The position numbers were made by a program, and so were the translations under genes. A DNA stretch of 64,000 nt, from assembly GCA_023386315.1 (NCBI GenBank), contig JAEWJZ010000018.1, positions 343,747 through 407,746 on the forward strand, given 5' to 3'. This stretch comes from Bacillota bacterium (GTDB taxonomy: Bacteria > Bacillota > Clostridia > Lachnospirales > Lachnospiraceae). Position 1 is the first letter of the stretch, and each line of letters starts with the position of its first letter. The notes beneath the pieces were generated by a model. The model did not search any database and was not told where the DNA came from. It saw nothing but the letters and a program-made list of their open reading frames with translations. Below, one piece after another: positions 40,972-50,309 of this stretch.

Positions 40972-41000
40972 ATACTAACATTATTATTTTGTATTGTCAA
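40972..41000 (-). promoter_or_regulatory. Promoter of the dapA leader
   Basis: On the minus strand TTGACA (40995-41000), 17 bases, TAGTAT (40972-40977). The -35 lies inside the last codons of the corrinoid adenosyltransferase gene. Confidence 0.75.
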
Positions 41001-41487
41001 CTTTAACATGATTGATTTCCAGTATACTGTCTACATAAGGTTCTATCTTCTTTGAAAATATCTTACCGGTTAATACGACCTCCATCTCATCAACTTTGGA
41101 CTGGAGAAGTTTTATAAGCTCTTCCGCTTCCAGTATTCCCTGGTCCAAAAGCCCAAGAATTTCATCCAGAATCAGCATATCACATTCGCCTGTGGACACT
41201 ACTTTTCTGGCAAAATTAAGACCATTGCGGATATTCATGCGCTCCTCTTCCTGCCGTTCCATAGAAAGGTTTTCAAAGAACCCATCGCACTTTTCAAACC
41301 GGAAAATCTTCATCTCCGGCTCCAGCCTCTTCATGATCTCCAGAGATCCCCGTCCCTGACAGCCTTTCAAAAACTGTATCATGATGACAGTCCTGTTCTT
41401 CGTCAGAGCCTCGATTCCCATGCCGAGTGCAGAAGACGTCTTGCCTTTTCCTTCCCCGCATATAACCTGTATCGTACCTCGATTCAT
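40984..41487 (-). CDS. Cob(I)alamin adenosyltransferase (CobA/CobO type)
   Basis: The 167-residue P-loop protein has VICGEGKGKTSSALGMG near residues 8-24, the marker of CobA/CobO ATP:corrinoid adenosyltransferases, then QFLKG and a Walker-B-like MLILDEILGLLDQG near residue 107. It attaches the adenosyl group to cobalamin. No other cobalamin gene is nearby, so it may serve salvage for B12 enzymes. The ATG follows GAGGTG. The dapA promoter overlaps its 3' end. Confidence 0.9.
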   Translation of the reverse strand: MNRGTIQVICGEGKGKTSSALGMGIEALTKNRTVIMIQFLKGCQGRGSLEIMKRLEPEMKIFRFEKCDGFFENLSMERQEEERMNIRNGLNFARKVVSTGECDMLILDEILGLLDQGILEAEELIKLLQSKVDEMEVVLTGKIFSKKIEPYVDSILEINHVKVDNTK

Positions 41488-41611
41488 CTTTCAGCACCTC
41501 ATAACAGCTAAAAAGCAATTATTTAATTATTATGTTAGAACCTGCTTATCGTATCATATAATTAATATTTTTTCAAGTTTTCTTATTATTTTCTTAATAT
41601 ATTAATAATAT

Positions 41612-42238
41612 TTACTCGGAACATTCCAGCTTGCTGACTGACACCTCGTAAGCCACTCTCTTTTCACACTCTGTATCCGTGAGCTTTTTGGTGTACTCTC
41701 TGCTCTGGACTCTTCCCCAGACTTTAACTCTGGTTCCTACGGTAAAACCAGAAGCATATCTTGCATTTCTTCCCCATGCAATACAGGGTATGTAATCGGA
41801 CTTTCCATAGGGACGGTTAACTGCAAGGAGTAAATCTGCAATTTCCCTTCCCAACGGAGTTTTTCTGTAAATGGGTGCTTTGCAGATATATCCATCCAGA
41901 AAAATCTGATTGGTTTTTGTGTAGTCTGTAAACTCTTCCATAAAGTGGATCTCCCGGACAAATACAGAAAGAACAAGGCGGTTTTTAGTTCCCTCATGAC
42001 GATTATAGGAACGGAACTGACCGACCGCTTCTATGGTACAACTTTCGTAATTTCCTTCCACGTCGATGAGACGTTCTGAAATCATCAGCGGAATCACGTC
42101 TGCCTGATCACTGAGACGGTTTACCGCAATGTCCACCATATAAAATCCTTCTCCAAAAACCTCATGGCTGAAGGTGAAGCCGGAGACAATCTCTCCGATA
42201 ACGCTTACTTTGTTGTTTTCAATCATTTTTTCTGACAT
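41612..42238 (-). CDS. SSB-like protein with two OB folds
   Basis: The 208-residue protein appears to contain two OB-type halves. The first (about residues 8-98) has NKVSVIGEIVSGFTFSHE and the second (about 108-208) has NQIFLDGYICKAPIYRKTPLGREIADLLLAVNRPYGKSDYIPCIAWGR, the typical single-strand DNA-binding pattern. It lacks the acidic DDDIPF-type tail of replication SSBs. A specialised role in DNA transactions is likely. GGAGAAATACT precedes ATG 42238. Confidence 0.78.
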   Translation of the reverse strand: MSEKMIENNKVSVIGEIVSGFTFSHEVFGEGFYMVDIAVNRLSDQADVIPLMISERLIDVEGNYESCTIEAVGQFRSYNRHEGTKNRLVLSVFVREIHFMEEFTDYTKTNQIFLDGYICKAPIYRKTPLGREIADLLLAVNRPYGKSDYIPCIAWGRNARYASGFTVGTRVKVWGRVQSREYTKKLTDTECEKRVAYEVSVSKLECSE

Positions 42239-42370
42239 AGTATTTCTCCTCTTCTTTCACTAATTTGCTAATATGCTTCACAGCTAATATTAAATTTATG
42301 TGGCAGAATACACGAAAATGATAAAAAACATACCAAAAATATCGACACAATGGGGCATAATGCACAAAAA

Positions 42371-42426
42371 ATAATGGAGAATGCTGACTGATCGGCGGTA
42401 TTTCGGCGATCTGCGTCAGCATTCTC
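42371..42426 (-). terminator. Terminator after typA
   Basis: GAGAATGCTGAC (42377-42388) pairs perfectly with GTCAGCATTCTC (42415-42426), with a further inner hairpin of GATCGGCGG type. On the minus strand CATTATTTTTTG follows. Confidence 0.9.
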
Positions 42427-42440
42427 CTGTTTATAACAAT

Positions 42441-44282
42441 TTATACTAAAGATTTTTTATTCTGTGAAGTTCTTTTTCTTACTGTTGGATCCAGAATCTT
42501 CTTTCTGATTCGAAGGCTGACTGGTGTGATCTCCAACAGCTCATCTACATCAATAAAGTCAAGAGACTGCTCTAAGCTCATCTCCTTTGGAGTCGTGAGT
42601 TTCAGTGCGTCATCTGCACCGGAAGAACGGGTATTGGTCAGCTTCTTGGACTTGCAGACATTGATTTCAATATCTTCGGCCTTGGGATTCTGTCCGATTA
42701 CCATACCGGAATATACCTTGACTCCGGCTCCGATAAACAGTGTTCCTCTCTCCTGTGCATTGAAAAGTCCATAGGTTATGGATTCTCCGGATTCATAAGC
42801 AATTAAGGATCCGGATTTCCGATAGGACAAATCTCCCTTATACGGTGCATAATCATCAAATGCAGTATTCATGATTCCGTTTCCCTTGGTGTCTGTCATA
42901 AATTCACCGCGGTAGCCGATCAGACCTCTGGATGGGATGGAGAATTCCAGTCTTGTATAACCGCCGTTTGCCGGGCTCATTCCCTGAAGCTCACCCTTAC
43001 GGCTTGTCAGCTTCTGAATAACAGCTCCGGTAAATTCTTCCGGTACGTCGATATAAGCAATCTCCATAGGTTCCAGTTTTCTGTTTCTTTCGTCATAATG
43101 ATACAAAACTTCCGCTTTACTTACTGCAAATTCAAAGCCTTCCCGTCTCATGTTCTCAATCAGTACGGATAAATGAAGCTCTCCTCTTCCGGATACCTTA
43201 AAGCAGTCAGGAGATTCTGTCTCCTCCACACGAAGGCTGACGTCAGTATTTAATTCACGGAATAAACGTTCTCTTAAATGACGGGAAGTAATGAATTTAC
43301 CTTCCTGTCCTGCAAGGGGGCTGTCGTTAACCATGAAATTCATGGCAATGGTCGGCTCGGATATTTTCTGGAACGAAATGGCCTCCGGATTCTCTACGGA
43401 GCAGAGCGTATCACCGATATGGATATCCGCAATACCTGAGATCGCTACAATGGCTCCGATTCCGGCTTCCTGTACTTCTACCTTATTAAGGCCTTCATAT
43501 TCATACAGTTTGCCTACCTTAACCTTGCGGAATTTGTCGGGTTCATGATGATTTACGATAACACATTCCTGGTTCACCTTGATTCTTCCGTTATCTACCT
43601 TACCTACTCCGATTCGTCCCACATATTCATTATAATCAATGGTACTGATTAACAGCTGGCTAGAGGCATCCGGATCTCCTTCCGGTGCCGGAATATGATC
43701 AATGACTGTCTGGAATAAAGGAGCCATGTCAACACCCTCATCATCAAGCTCTTTTTTTGCAAATCCTGCTTTTGCAGAAGCATAAAGGAACGGACAATCC
43801 AGCTGCTCTTCACTTGCATCAAGATCCATAAGAAGCTCTAAAACTTCTTCTTCCACCTCTTCCGGTCTTGCTTCCGGTCTGTCAATCTTATTGATGCAGG
43901 CTACAACGGAAAGTCCTAACTCCAGCGCTTTTCTTAAAACGAACTTGGTCTGGGGCATAACTCCTTCATAAGCGTCTACAACAAGAATAACTCCGTTAAC
44001 CATCTTTAATACACGTTCTACTTCACCGCCGAAATCTGCATGTCCTGGTGTATCAATAATATTAATCTTTGTTTCTCCGAAATGAACTGCCGTATTCTTG
44101 GATAAAATGGTGATTCCGCGCTCTCTTTCAATATCATTGGAATCCATAACGCGTTCTACCACTTCCTGATTCTCGCGGAATATACCGCTCTGCTTTAACA
44201 GGGCATCCACAAGCGTAGTTTTACCATGATCGACGTGGGCAATGATTGCCACATTCCTGACGTCTTCTCTTTTCATCTTCAT
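42441..44282 (-). CDS. typA: Translational GTPase TypA/BipA
   Basis: TypA binds ribosomes and helps assembly or stress and cold translation. The 613-residue protein has G1 [14 protein letters not shown], switch region [14 protein letters not shown]3 [14 protein letters not shown], and G4 [13 protein letters not shown]. Domain II, the elongation-factor-like domains and the TypA-specific C-terminal domain follow. Length is normal. The frame begins at 44309; I prefer ATG 44282 because an AGAAGAG site lies upstream, though 44276 is also possible. Confidence 0.95.
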   Translation of the reverse strand: MKMKREDVRNVAIIAHVDHGKTTLVDALLKQSGIFRENQEVVERVMDSNDIERERGITILSKNTAVHFGETKINIIDTPGHADFGGEVERVLKMVNGVILVVDAYEGVMPQTKFVLRKALELGLSVVACINKIDRPEARPEEVEEEVLELLMDLDASEEQLDCPFLYASAKAGFAKKELDDEGVDMAPLFQTVIDHIPAPEGDPDASSQLLISTIDYNEYVGRIGVGKVDNGRIKVNQECVIVNHHEPDKFRKVKVGKLYEYEGLNKVEVQEAGIGAIVAISGIADIHIGDTLCSVENPEAISFQKISEPTIAMNFMVNDSPLAGQEGKFITSRHLRERLFRELNTDVSLRVEETESPDCFKVSGRGELHLSVLIENMRREGFEFAVSKAEVLYHYDERNRKLEPMEIAYIDVPEEFTGAVIQKLTSRKGELQGMSPANGGYTRLEFSIPSRGLIGYRGEFMTDTKGNGIMNTAFDDYAPYKGDLSYRKSGSLIAYESGESITYGLFNAQERGTLFIGAGVKVYSGMVIGQNPKAEDIEINVCKSKKLTNTRSSGADDALKLTTPKEMSLEQSLDFIDVDELLEITPVSLRIRKKILDPTVRKRTSQNKKSLV

Positions 44283-44336
44283 AAATGTACTCTTCTTTCT
44301 GTTATTCAAGCATAATACAGGTCATTCACTCCCATA

Positions 44337-44372
44337 TCATAAAAAACTAAGGACCTGCTATGCCCTTAGTTT
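44337..44372 (-). terminator. Terminator after the YigZ-type gene
   Basis: AAACTAAGG (44344-44352) pairs perfectly with CCTTAGTTT (44364-44372). On the minus strand TTTTTTATG follows. Confidence 0.88.
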
Positions 44373-44451
44373 CATCTACATTATCACGATTTATTAGTAT
44401 AACACCTGAAATATAATATTGCAAGATTTTTTTCTTTTTTCTGCAAATGCA

Positions 44452-45111
44452 CTATAACTCGGGAAACAATAAGACTTCTTTTTCAAGCATACTGTAATAT
44501 ACTAAACCGGATACCTCAAGCTTTGCTTTCCCACCTGTGGCCTCCGTAATGTCCGCCTGAAGCTTTAAGATCTCTTCGTCCGGCACCAGGGCTGTAAAAG
44601 CGACCCGGTCCGTATACTCACTGTTTAAAACCGCAAGTTTCTGCTGGCCTAAAAGATACTGTATCTTACCGGCTCCGTTATAATCTGTATCAATCAGAAG
44701 TTTTTTTGCAGGAACCAGAGTCAGAACCGTACATGCCTTTAAACCTTCTTTCACCGCTCCGGAATAAGCCCTCACAAGACCTCCTGTTCCAAGAAGCGTA
44801 CCGCCAAAATAACGGGTGACAACCACGCAGATGTTAACGATTTCTTCCCCTTCCAGAACATCAAGCATCGGCTTTCCTGCTGTCTGGCTTGGTTCTCCGT
44901 CGTCGCTGCAGCGCTTTCCTTCCCCGTTTTCCCCTAAAACCCAGGCATAACAGTTATGACTGGCATCCCAGTATTTTTTTCTGATTTCTTCTATAAAAGC
45001 CTGAGCCTCTTCTTCTGTATTAACAGGCCGGAAGCTGGCTATAAAACGGGATTTCTTTTCAATAAGCTCTCCCGTACCTTCCCTGTATAATATTTTATAA
45101 GCTTTCCTCAT
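44452..45111 (-). CDS. YigZ/IMPACT-family protein
   Basis: The 219-residue protein has the IMPACT-type domain: KKSRFIASFRPVNTEEEAQAFIEEIRKKYWDASHNCYAW near residues 20-60, DDGEPSQTAGKPML, and VVVTRYFGGTLLGTGGLVRAYS near residues 95-116. A C-terminal DUF1949-like half follows. Bacterial homologues have no settled function; links to translation or nucleic acids are suggested. ATG 45111 is chosen because GAGG precedes it at seven bases; the frame extends to 45123. Confidence 0.88.
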   Translation of the reverse strand: MRKAYKILYREGTGELIEKKSRFIASFRPVNTEEEAQAFIEEIRKKYWDASHNCYAWVLGENGEGKRCSDDGEPSQTAGKPMLDVLEGEEIVNICVVVTRYFGGTLLGTGGLVRAYSGAVKEGLKACTVLTLVPAKKLLIDTDYNGAGKIQYLLGQQKLAVLNSEYTDRVAFTALVPDEEILKLQADITEATGGKAKLEVSGLVYYSMLEKEVLLFPEL

Positions 45112-45194
45112 AAGCATCCTCATTTCTTCTATATAAACAATCCTTTCCCATTATATCCAAAATCAGGATCAGGATCAAGGTTTCATGTATAAAT

Positions 45195-45208
45195 GAACAA
45201 ATTTGTTC
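45195..45208 (+). promoter_or_regulatory. Palindrome upstream of the class A PBP promoter
   Basis: GAACAAATTTGTTC is a perfect 14-base palindrome placed 15 bases before the -35 box, a position suited to an activator or repressor site. The half-sites resemble LexA (GAAC...GTTC), but the spacing is six, not four. Confidence 0.5.
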
Positions 45209-45223
45209 CGAAAATGGTAAGTG

Positions 45224-45252
45224 TTGAATTGCACGACAATTTTTGGTATAAT
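45224..45252 (+). promoter_or_regulatory. Sigma-A promoter of the class A PBP gene
   Basis: TTGAAT (45224-45229), 17 bases, TATAAT (45247-45252). Confidence 0.85.
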
Positions 45253-45274
45253 GGACCGGTAAAGGAGGTTTCCT

Positions 45275-47926
45275 ATGAATTACGGCAAGCAAGAGACAGA
45301 GAGAAAGATCAAATCTGCCAATTCAAAAGCGAGGAAATACACCACAAAGGTTTTTCTTGCCTTTTTTAAAAGTCTGTTTATCCTGTGCCTGTTTGGAAGC
45401 ATTGTTGCTGCAAGCGTTGTACTTGGCATGGTGAAGGGGATCATAGACAATGCTCCTGACGTGGATATATCAACGATTGTCCCCAATGAATATGCCACTA
45501 CCGTTTATGACAGTGCCGGCAATGTCACCGAAACCCTGGTAACTGCAGGTTCCAACAGGGAGGAAGCCACTTTCGATGAACTTCCAAAAAATCTGGTCAA
45601 TGCCTTTGTTTCTTATGAGGATTCCAGATTCTGGGAACACAACGGAATTGATCTGCGCTCAATCATGAGAGCTGTGAAAGGTGTTCTCACCGGTGATTCC
45701 TCAGCCGGGGGCGGAAGCACGATCACCCAGCAGCTGATCAAAAACAGCGTGTTCGGCGGCGGCATGGAGAAGAGTTTCGGGGAACGTCTGGAACGAAAGC
45801 TTCAGGAATGGTTTCTTGCCATTAAACTTGACGGAGTCATGTCAAAGGAACAGATCATTACCAACTACTTAAACACCATTAATTTAGGTAATAATACTCT
45901 GGGCGTCAAAGTGGCTGCCAAGAGATACTTTAACAAGGACGTATCAGAACTGACGTTGTCCGAATGCGCGGTTTTAGCAGGAATCACGCAGAACCCTTCC
46001 AAATATAATCCCATATCCGGTCAGAAGGGCAATTCCGACAAGCAGAAGGTTATTCTTCAATATATGCATGACCAGGGATATATCACAAAGGAAGAGGAAG
46101 ACCAGGCTCTTGCCGATGATGTCTATTCCAGAATCCAGAATGTGGACACTGTGACCAAGGAAACCGCATCTCCATACAGCTATTTTACAGACGAACTGGT
46201 TGAAGAAGTCATAACTGCCATGAAGAACCAGCTGGGCTATACGGATACCCAGGCTCACAATATGCTTTACAGCGGAGGTCTTTCCATCTACACCACCCAG
46301 GATCCCGCAATTCAGACCATTGTAGACGAGGAAATCAATAACCCGGAGAATTATACAGCAGCCAGGTATTCCATCGAATACCGCCTGTCCGTCACCCACA
46401 AGGATGGCACAACCACCCACTATTCCGAAGAAAATGTCAAACGCTATCATAAGGAAATGGGAGACAATGGCTATGACGGTTTATATAATTCCGAAGAAGA
46501 GGCACAAGCGGATGTACAGGGTTATAAAAACTATCAGCTGAAAGAAGGAGATACCATACTGGGAGAAAGTCTTCATAAGACCTTACAGCCTCAGGCCTCC
46601 TTCGTTATCATGGATCAGAAAACAGGAGAAGTTAAGGCAATAAACGGCGGCCGGGGACAAAAGCTGGCCAGCCTGACACTAAACCGTGCCAGCAATACCT
46701 ATCGGCAGCCTGGTTCGGCTTTTAAGATCCTTACCTCATTTGCTCCGGCTCTGGACACCTGCGGCGCAACTCTCGGTACCGTTTATTACGATTCTGTTTA
46801 CACAATCGGAAACAAAACCTTCCGAAACTGGTACAGTTCCGGGTATCAGGGGTACTCAAGTATCCGTGACGGTATCATTTATTCCATGAACATCGTGGCT
46901 GTACGCTGTCTTGTTGAGACGGTAAAACCCCAGCTTGGCGTGGAGTACGCAAGAAACTTTGGTATCACTTCCTTAACTGATACCGATTATAACCCGGCAC
47001 TCGCACTGGGAGGAATCACCAGGGGTGTTTCCAACTTAGAGCTGACCGGTGCTTTTGCCACCATTGCCAACGGCGGTGTTTATACAAAGCCGGTATTTTT
47101 CACTAAAATCCTGGATCACGATGGTAAGGTTTTAATTGATAATACGCCTGATACCCATCGTGTTTTAAAAGACTCCACTGCATTTCTCCTAACCGACGCT
47201 ATGGCAGCCTCCATGGAAAGCAGCAGGAAATTTTCCAGTTCAGGTCCAAGTTCCACCAGCCCGGCAGCAAAAATTCCGGGAATGTCCGCTGCCGGAAAAA
47301 GCGGTACCACATCAGCCAACAACGATATCTGGTTTGTGGGTTACACTCCTTATTATACTGCCGGTATCTGGGCGGGATGCGATGATAACCAGAAGCTGAC
47401 AAAGCAAAACGGTGGTGCTTCCTTTCATAAGGCAATCTGGCGCAAGATCATGACCAGAGTCCATGAAGGAAAGCCAGACCCCGGTTTTCCCGTTCCTGAC
47501 AGTATAGAAACCGCACAAATCTGCCGGAAATCCGGCAAGCTGGCAGTCTCAGGAGTCTGCACCGAGGATCCCAGAGGCAATGCAGTATATACAGAATATT
47601 TTGCCAAAGGAACAGTTCCCACAGACGTTTGCAATAATCACGTAAGAGCAACGGTATGCTCCGTTTCCCATCAGCTGCCAACGCCTTATTGTCCCGAGAG
47701 GACAACCGCCGTCTTTATGGTTCTTCCAAACGGTGAGACAGGTGAGACAGATGATTCCAAGTATGCAATGCCCGGATACTGCACCATACACTCAGCAAAC
47801 TCGATGATTATTCCTCCCAGCAGCTACCCATACGAGGAGGAAACAACTCCCCAGCAATATGCTCCGGGCTATGTACCACAAAATCCCGGAAATTCCAAAC
47901 CCATTTACCCCTGGCAAGATTATTAA
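45275..47926 (+). CDS. Class A penicillin-binding protein (transglycosylase/transpeptidase)
   Basis: This 883-residue bifunctional PBP polymerises and crosslinks peptidoglycan outside the membrane. It has a cytoplasmic tail, one TM helix (about residues 26-54), and a GT51 domain with catalytic E115 in FVSYEDSRFWEHNGID. STITQQLIKN and RKLQEWFLA also belong to GT51. The transpeptidase has S481-x-x-K in GSAFK, S537-M-N and K675-S-G in GKSGTT. A roughly 90-residue insertion-like stretch (about 340-450) lies between the domains. The C-terminal region has several Cys and ends in a Pro/Tyr/Gln tail. AAAGGAGG precedes the ATG; the promoter is strong. Confidence 0.95.
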   Translation: MNYGKQETERKIKSANSKARKYTTKVFLAFFKSLFILCLFGSIVAASVVLGMVKGIIDNAPDVDISTIVPNEYATTVYDSAGNVTETLVTAGSNREEATFDELPKNLVNAFVSYEDSRFWEHNGIDLRSIMRAVKGVLTGDSSAGGGSTITQQLIKNSVFGGGMEKSFGERLERKLQEWFLAIKLDGVMSKEQIITNYLNTINLGNNTLGVKVAAKRYFNKDVSELTLSECAVLAGITQNPSKYNPISGQKGNSDKQKVILQYMHDQGYITKEEEDQALADDVYSRIQNVDTVTKETASPYSYFTDELVEEVITAMKNQLGYTDTQAHNMLYSGGLSIYTTQDPAIQTIVDEEINNPENYTAARYSIEYRLSVTHKDGTTTHYSEENVKRYHKEMGDNGYDGLYNSEEEAQADVQGYKNYQLKEGDTILGESLHKTLQPQASFVIMDQKTGEVKAINGGRGQKLASLTLNRASNTYRQPGSAFKILTSFAPALDTCGATLGTVYYDSVYTIGNKTFRNWYSSGYQGYSSIRDGIIYSMNIVAVRCLVETVKPQLGVEYARNFGITSLTDTDYNPALALGGITRGVSNLELTGAFATIANGGVYTKPVFFTKILDHDGKVLIDNTPDTHRVLKDSTAFLLTDAMAASMESSRKFSSSGPSSTSPAAKIPGMSAAGKSGTTSANNDIWFVGYTPYYTAGIWAGCDDNQKLTKQNGGASFHKAIWRKIMTRVHEGKPDPGFPVPDSIETAQICRKSGKLAVSGVCTEDPRGNAVYTEYFAKGTVPTDVCNNHVRATVCSVSHQLPTPYCPERTTAVFMVLPNGETGETDDSKYAMPGYCTIHSANSMIIPPSSYPYEEETTPQQYAPGYVPQNPGNSKPIYPWQDY

Positions 47927-47933
47927 ACATGAA

Positions 47934-47970
47934 AGGGCACCAAACCTGTACAGGTCTGATGCCCTATTTT
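47934..47970. terminator. Terminator between the PBP and spoVAE genes (bidirectional)
   Basis: AGGGCA (47934-47939) pairs with TGCCCT (47960-47965), with inner ACCT/AGGT. ATTTTC follows on the plus strand and TTTC on the minus strand; the T-runs are short. Confidence 0.65.
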
Positions 47971-48326
47971 CAACTTTTCATTTTGGGTTTGAATATAATT
48001 GATCCAAGATATCCAAAAATCAGAGCGCCTGATATTCCCACTGCACTCGCAGTAAATCCGCCTTTAAAAACTCCCAGAAAGCCGTCCTCTCCCATGCTTT
48101 TTAAGACACCTTTCCACAGGGAATTTCCAAATCCCAGCAAAGGAACTGTAGCTCCTGCTCCAGCCCATTCACTAAAAGGCTGATAAATCCCCAGGGCTCC
48201 AAGAATGCTTCCGGTTACCACTAAAAGCACCATAATCCGCCCGGGCATAAGCTTGGTATTATCCATCACAACCTGAACCACTGCACAGATTGCTCCACCA
48301 ACTAAAAATGCTTTTACATATTCCAT
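47970..48326 (-). CDS. spoVAE: Stage V sporulation protein AE
   Basis: This 118-residue membrane protein is the last gene of spoVAA-AB-AC-AD-AE. It has a typical SpoVAE N-terminus (FLVGGAICAVVQVVMDNTKLMPGRIMV) and about four hydrophobic segments with GAGATVPLLGFGNSL near residue 58. SpoVA proteins form the channel that moves dipicolinic acid into the forespore and out during germination. The next gene upstream, spoVAD, ends 18 bases before it. Confidence 0.95.
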   Translation of the reverse strand: MEYVKAFLVGGAICAVVQVVMDNTKLMPGRIMVLLVVTGSILGALGIYQPFSEWAGAGATVPLLGFGNSLWKGVLKSMGEDGFLGVFKGGFTASAVGISGALIFGYLGSIIFKPKMKS

Positions 48327-48344
48327 AGCTGTCTCCTTTCCGAA

Positions 48345-49361
48345 TTAATTACCAATATGCTCAATCACAACTCCATGGGCGATGCCTGGAATGGTTTCTC
48401 CTTCATTGAAGCTGACAGTGGACAGCAGTGCTCCTGTGGGCACAAATAAAACCCGCTTCCACGTTCCATCCTTAATTTTCGGCAATATATAAGAACAGAG
48501 CGTTGATGCTGCACACCCACAGCCGCTTCCGCCCGCATGTGTATCCTGGGAATCCGGATCAAAAATTTCAATCCCGCAGTCTGTATGGATGGTTTCCAGA
48601 TCATGCCCTTTGTTTTTCATGAAATCCAGGAGAATGGCGCGGCCAACCTGTCCAAGATCTCCTGTTATGATTTTATCATAATAATTTTCATCCACATTGA
48701 AATCATCAAAATTCTGCTGAATGGTATGAAATGCTGCCGGTGCCATGGCTGCTCCCATATTCATGGAATCTTTGATCCCCATGTCAATCATTCGGCCGGT
48801 CGTAATGCCAGTAATAGCCGCAATTCCTTCTTTTTTGTTTTTTGAGAGAATAACTGCCCCGCAGCCGGTCACTGTCCAGGAAGCGGAAAAAGGACGCTGG
48901 TTTCCGTAACTCAGCGGAAACCGGAACTGTTTTTCAGCTGTTGCAAAATGGCTGGAAGCCATTGCCATTACTTTGTCCGCATAACCGCCTGCCACTGTCA
49001 TGGATCCCAGATTTAAAGCTTCTCCCATGGTGGAACAGGCACCGAAAAGGCCAAACAGAGGAATCTCCAGATCCACTGTACCAAATGACGTGGCAATCAG
49101 CTGTCCCAGTAAGTCTCCGGCAAAGAGATATCTGATATCTTTTTTCCGGATATCCCCTTTTTCAATCGCAAGATCTGCTGTCTGCTTCTGAAGGGCACTC
49201 TCCGCTTTCTCCCAGGTATCTGCTCCGAACATATCATCCTGTTCCACTACATCAAAGAGCTTCCCAAGCGGACCTTCTCCTTCTTTTTTTCCGACTATGG
49301 AAGCCATGCTTTCAATCACCGGAGGTTCTTCAAATTTAATGCTTGCTTTTCCAACCTGCAT
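48345..49361 (-). CDS. spoVAD: Stage V sporulation protein AD
   Basis: SpoVAD is a peripheral, thiolase-fold protein that binds dipicolinic acid and sits with SpoVAC and SpoVAE in the spore inner membrane. The 338-residue chain has LFGACSTMGEALNLGSM near residue 110, SHFATAEKQFRFPLSYGNQRP near 140, and the C-terminal SGCGCAASTLCSYILPK. GTG 49370 opens the longest frame; ATG 49361 (MQVGKASIKFEEPP) has GGAG eight bases before it and matches the normal length. Confidence 0.96.
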   Translation of the reverse strand: MQVGKASIKFEEPPVIESMASIVGKKEGEGPLGKLFDVVEQDDMFGADTWEKAESALQKQTADLAIEKGDIRKKDIRYLFAGDLLGQLIATSFGTVDLEIPLFGLFGACSTMGEALNLGSMTVAGGYADKVMAMASSHFATAEKQFRFPLSYGNQRPFSASWTVTGCGAVILSKNKKEGIAAITGITTGRMIDMGIKDSMNMGAAMAPAAFHTIQQNFDDFNVDENYYDKIITGDLGQVGRAILLDFMKNKGHDLETIHTDCGIEIFDPDSQDTHAGGSGCGCAASTLCSYILPKIKDGTWKRVLFVPTGALLSTVSFNEGETIPGIAHGVVIEHIGN

Positions 49362-49393
49362 TTTTCTCACTCCATTTCTCTTTCAAGTTTGTT

Positions 49394-49846
49394 CTAGACA
49401 ATGCCGAAAGCTTTCAGTACATAGGCAATCACACCCAGTATCCAGGAACTTAATATTCCGTAAAGAATTACCGGACCGGCAATTGTAAAGATTTTACATC
49501 CAATGCCAAATACCTGCCCTTCTGCTTTAAATTCCACAGCAGGTGCAACTACAGAGTTTGCAAAGCCGGTTATGGGCACCAGGGCTCCCGCTCCACCGAA
49601 TTTGGTTATTTTAGGATAAACATTAAGTCCTGTGAGAATCACACTGGCAGCAATTAAAATCAGCGTGGTCCAAGCTGACGCAGTATCCTTTTCCACTCCA
49701 TAATTCATAATTAATGTGGTGCAGATCTGGCCTATTGTGCAGATAATTCCTCCTACCAGAAAAGCTTTTATAATATTGGGGAATTTTTTATTAACGGGAG
49801 TTACTTCCTTTACATAGGCTTCATAGGCTTTTTTATTTACTTCCAT
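49394..49846 (-). CDS. spoVAC: Stage V sporulation protein AC
   Basis: The 150-residue membrane protein starts with the family-typical MEVNKKAYEAYVKEVTP and has about four hydrophobic segments with FGGAGALVPITGFANSVV. It is thought to act as a pore for dipicolinic acid, possibly mechanosensitive. ATG 49846 has a strong GGAGG; the frame runs on to 49909. It is followed by spoVAD. Confidence 0.95.
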   Translation of the reverse strand: MEVNKKAYEAYVKEVTPVNKKFPNIIKAFLVGGIICTIGQICTTLIMNYGVEKDTASAWTTLILIAASVILTGLNVYPKITKFGGAGALVPITGFANSVVAPAVEFKAEGQVFGIGCKIFTIAGPVILYGILSSWILGVIAYVLKAFGIV

Positions 49847-49877
49847 TCTTTTCCTCCATTCTGTAAAATACATGATG

Positions 49878-50309
49878 TTATTGTCCGAAACGTTCAGCAA
49901 AAAATACAAGGGAACCGGTCAGCTTTCCAAGGGCTATGGATAGAATAATATATTGCAGTCCTACTCCAAGATTTATTCTTCTGCTGATAACTGGAAGCGC
50001 TTGTAATGTTTCTGCCAGAGACATTACCAGACAGCCCACAAATATTCCCACTGACAATCCGAAAATTCCGAGAAATAAATTTCCTCCAAATCCAATGGGA
50101 AATTCATAAATATCATAGATATTTCCCAGCACACCTCCAAGTATAATACATGATTCGTAAAGCATAATGTGTTTCTTCGTATGAGTAAATCCAATCAGGC
50201 GGGGAAACACACCGATAATTGCCAAAAAGGCAAAAACGCCGGCTGCTATGATGCCGCCAGCGCTTAATCCGATAAAACAAAGCAATACTTCTTTAGGAAG
50301 CATCAACAT
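49878..50309 (-). CDS. spoVAB: Stage V sporulation protein AB
   Basis: The 143-residue protein has four hydrophobic segments (about residues 12-32, 50-66, 75-95, 120-137) and the SpoVAB-like LGNIYDIYEFPIGFGGNLF block. Its role in the SpoVA complex is poorly defined. I start at ATG 50309, with AGGAG four bases upstream; ATG 50303 is an alternative. It overlaps the end of spoVAA by 17 bases. Confidence 0.9.
   Translation of the reverse strand: MLMLPKEVLLCFIGLSAGGIIAAGVFAFLAIIGVFPRLIGFTHTKKHIMLYESCIILGGVLGNIYDIYEFPIGFGGNLFLGIFGLSVGIFVGCLVMSLAETLQALPVISRRINLGVGLQYIILSIALGKLTGSLVFFAERFGQ

Noticed and set aside
45195..45208. LexA box at the PBP promoter
   Set aside because: The half-sites match GAAC/GTTC but the spacer is six bases instead of four.
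45974..46450. 158-codon minus-strand frame inside the PBP gene
   Set aside because: Antisense shadow; the PBP reading frame is clearly the coding one.
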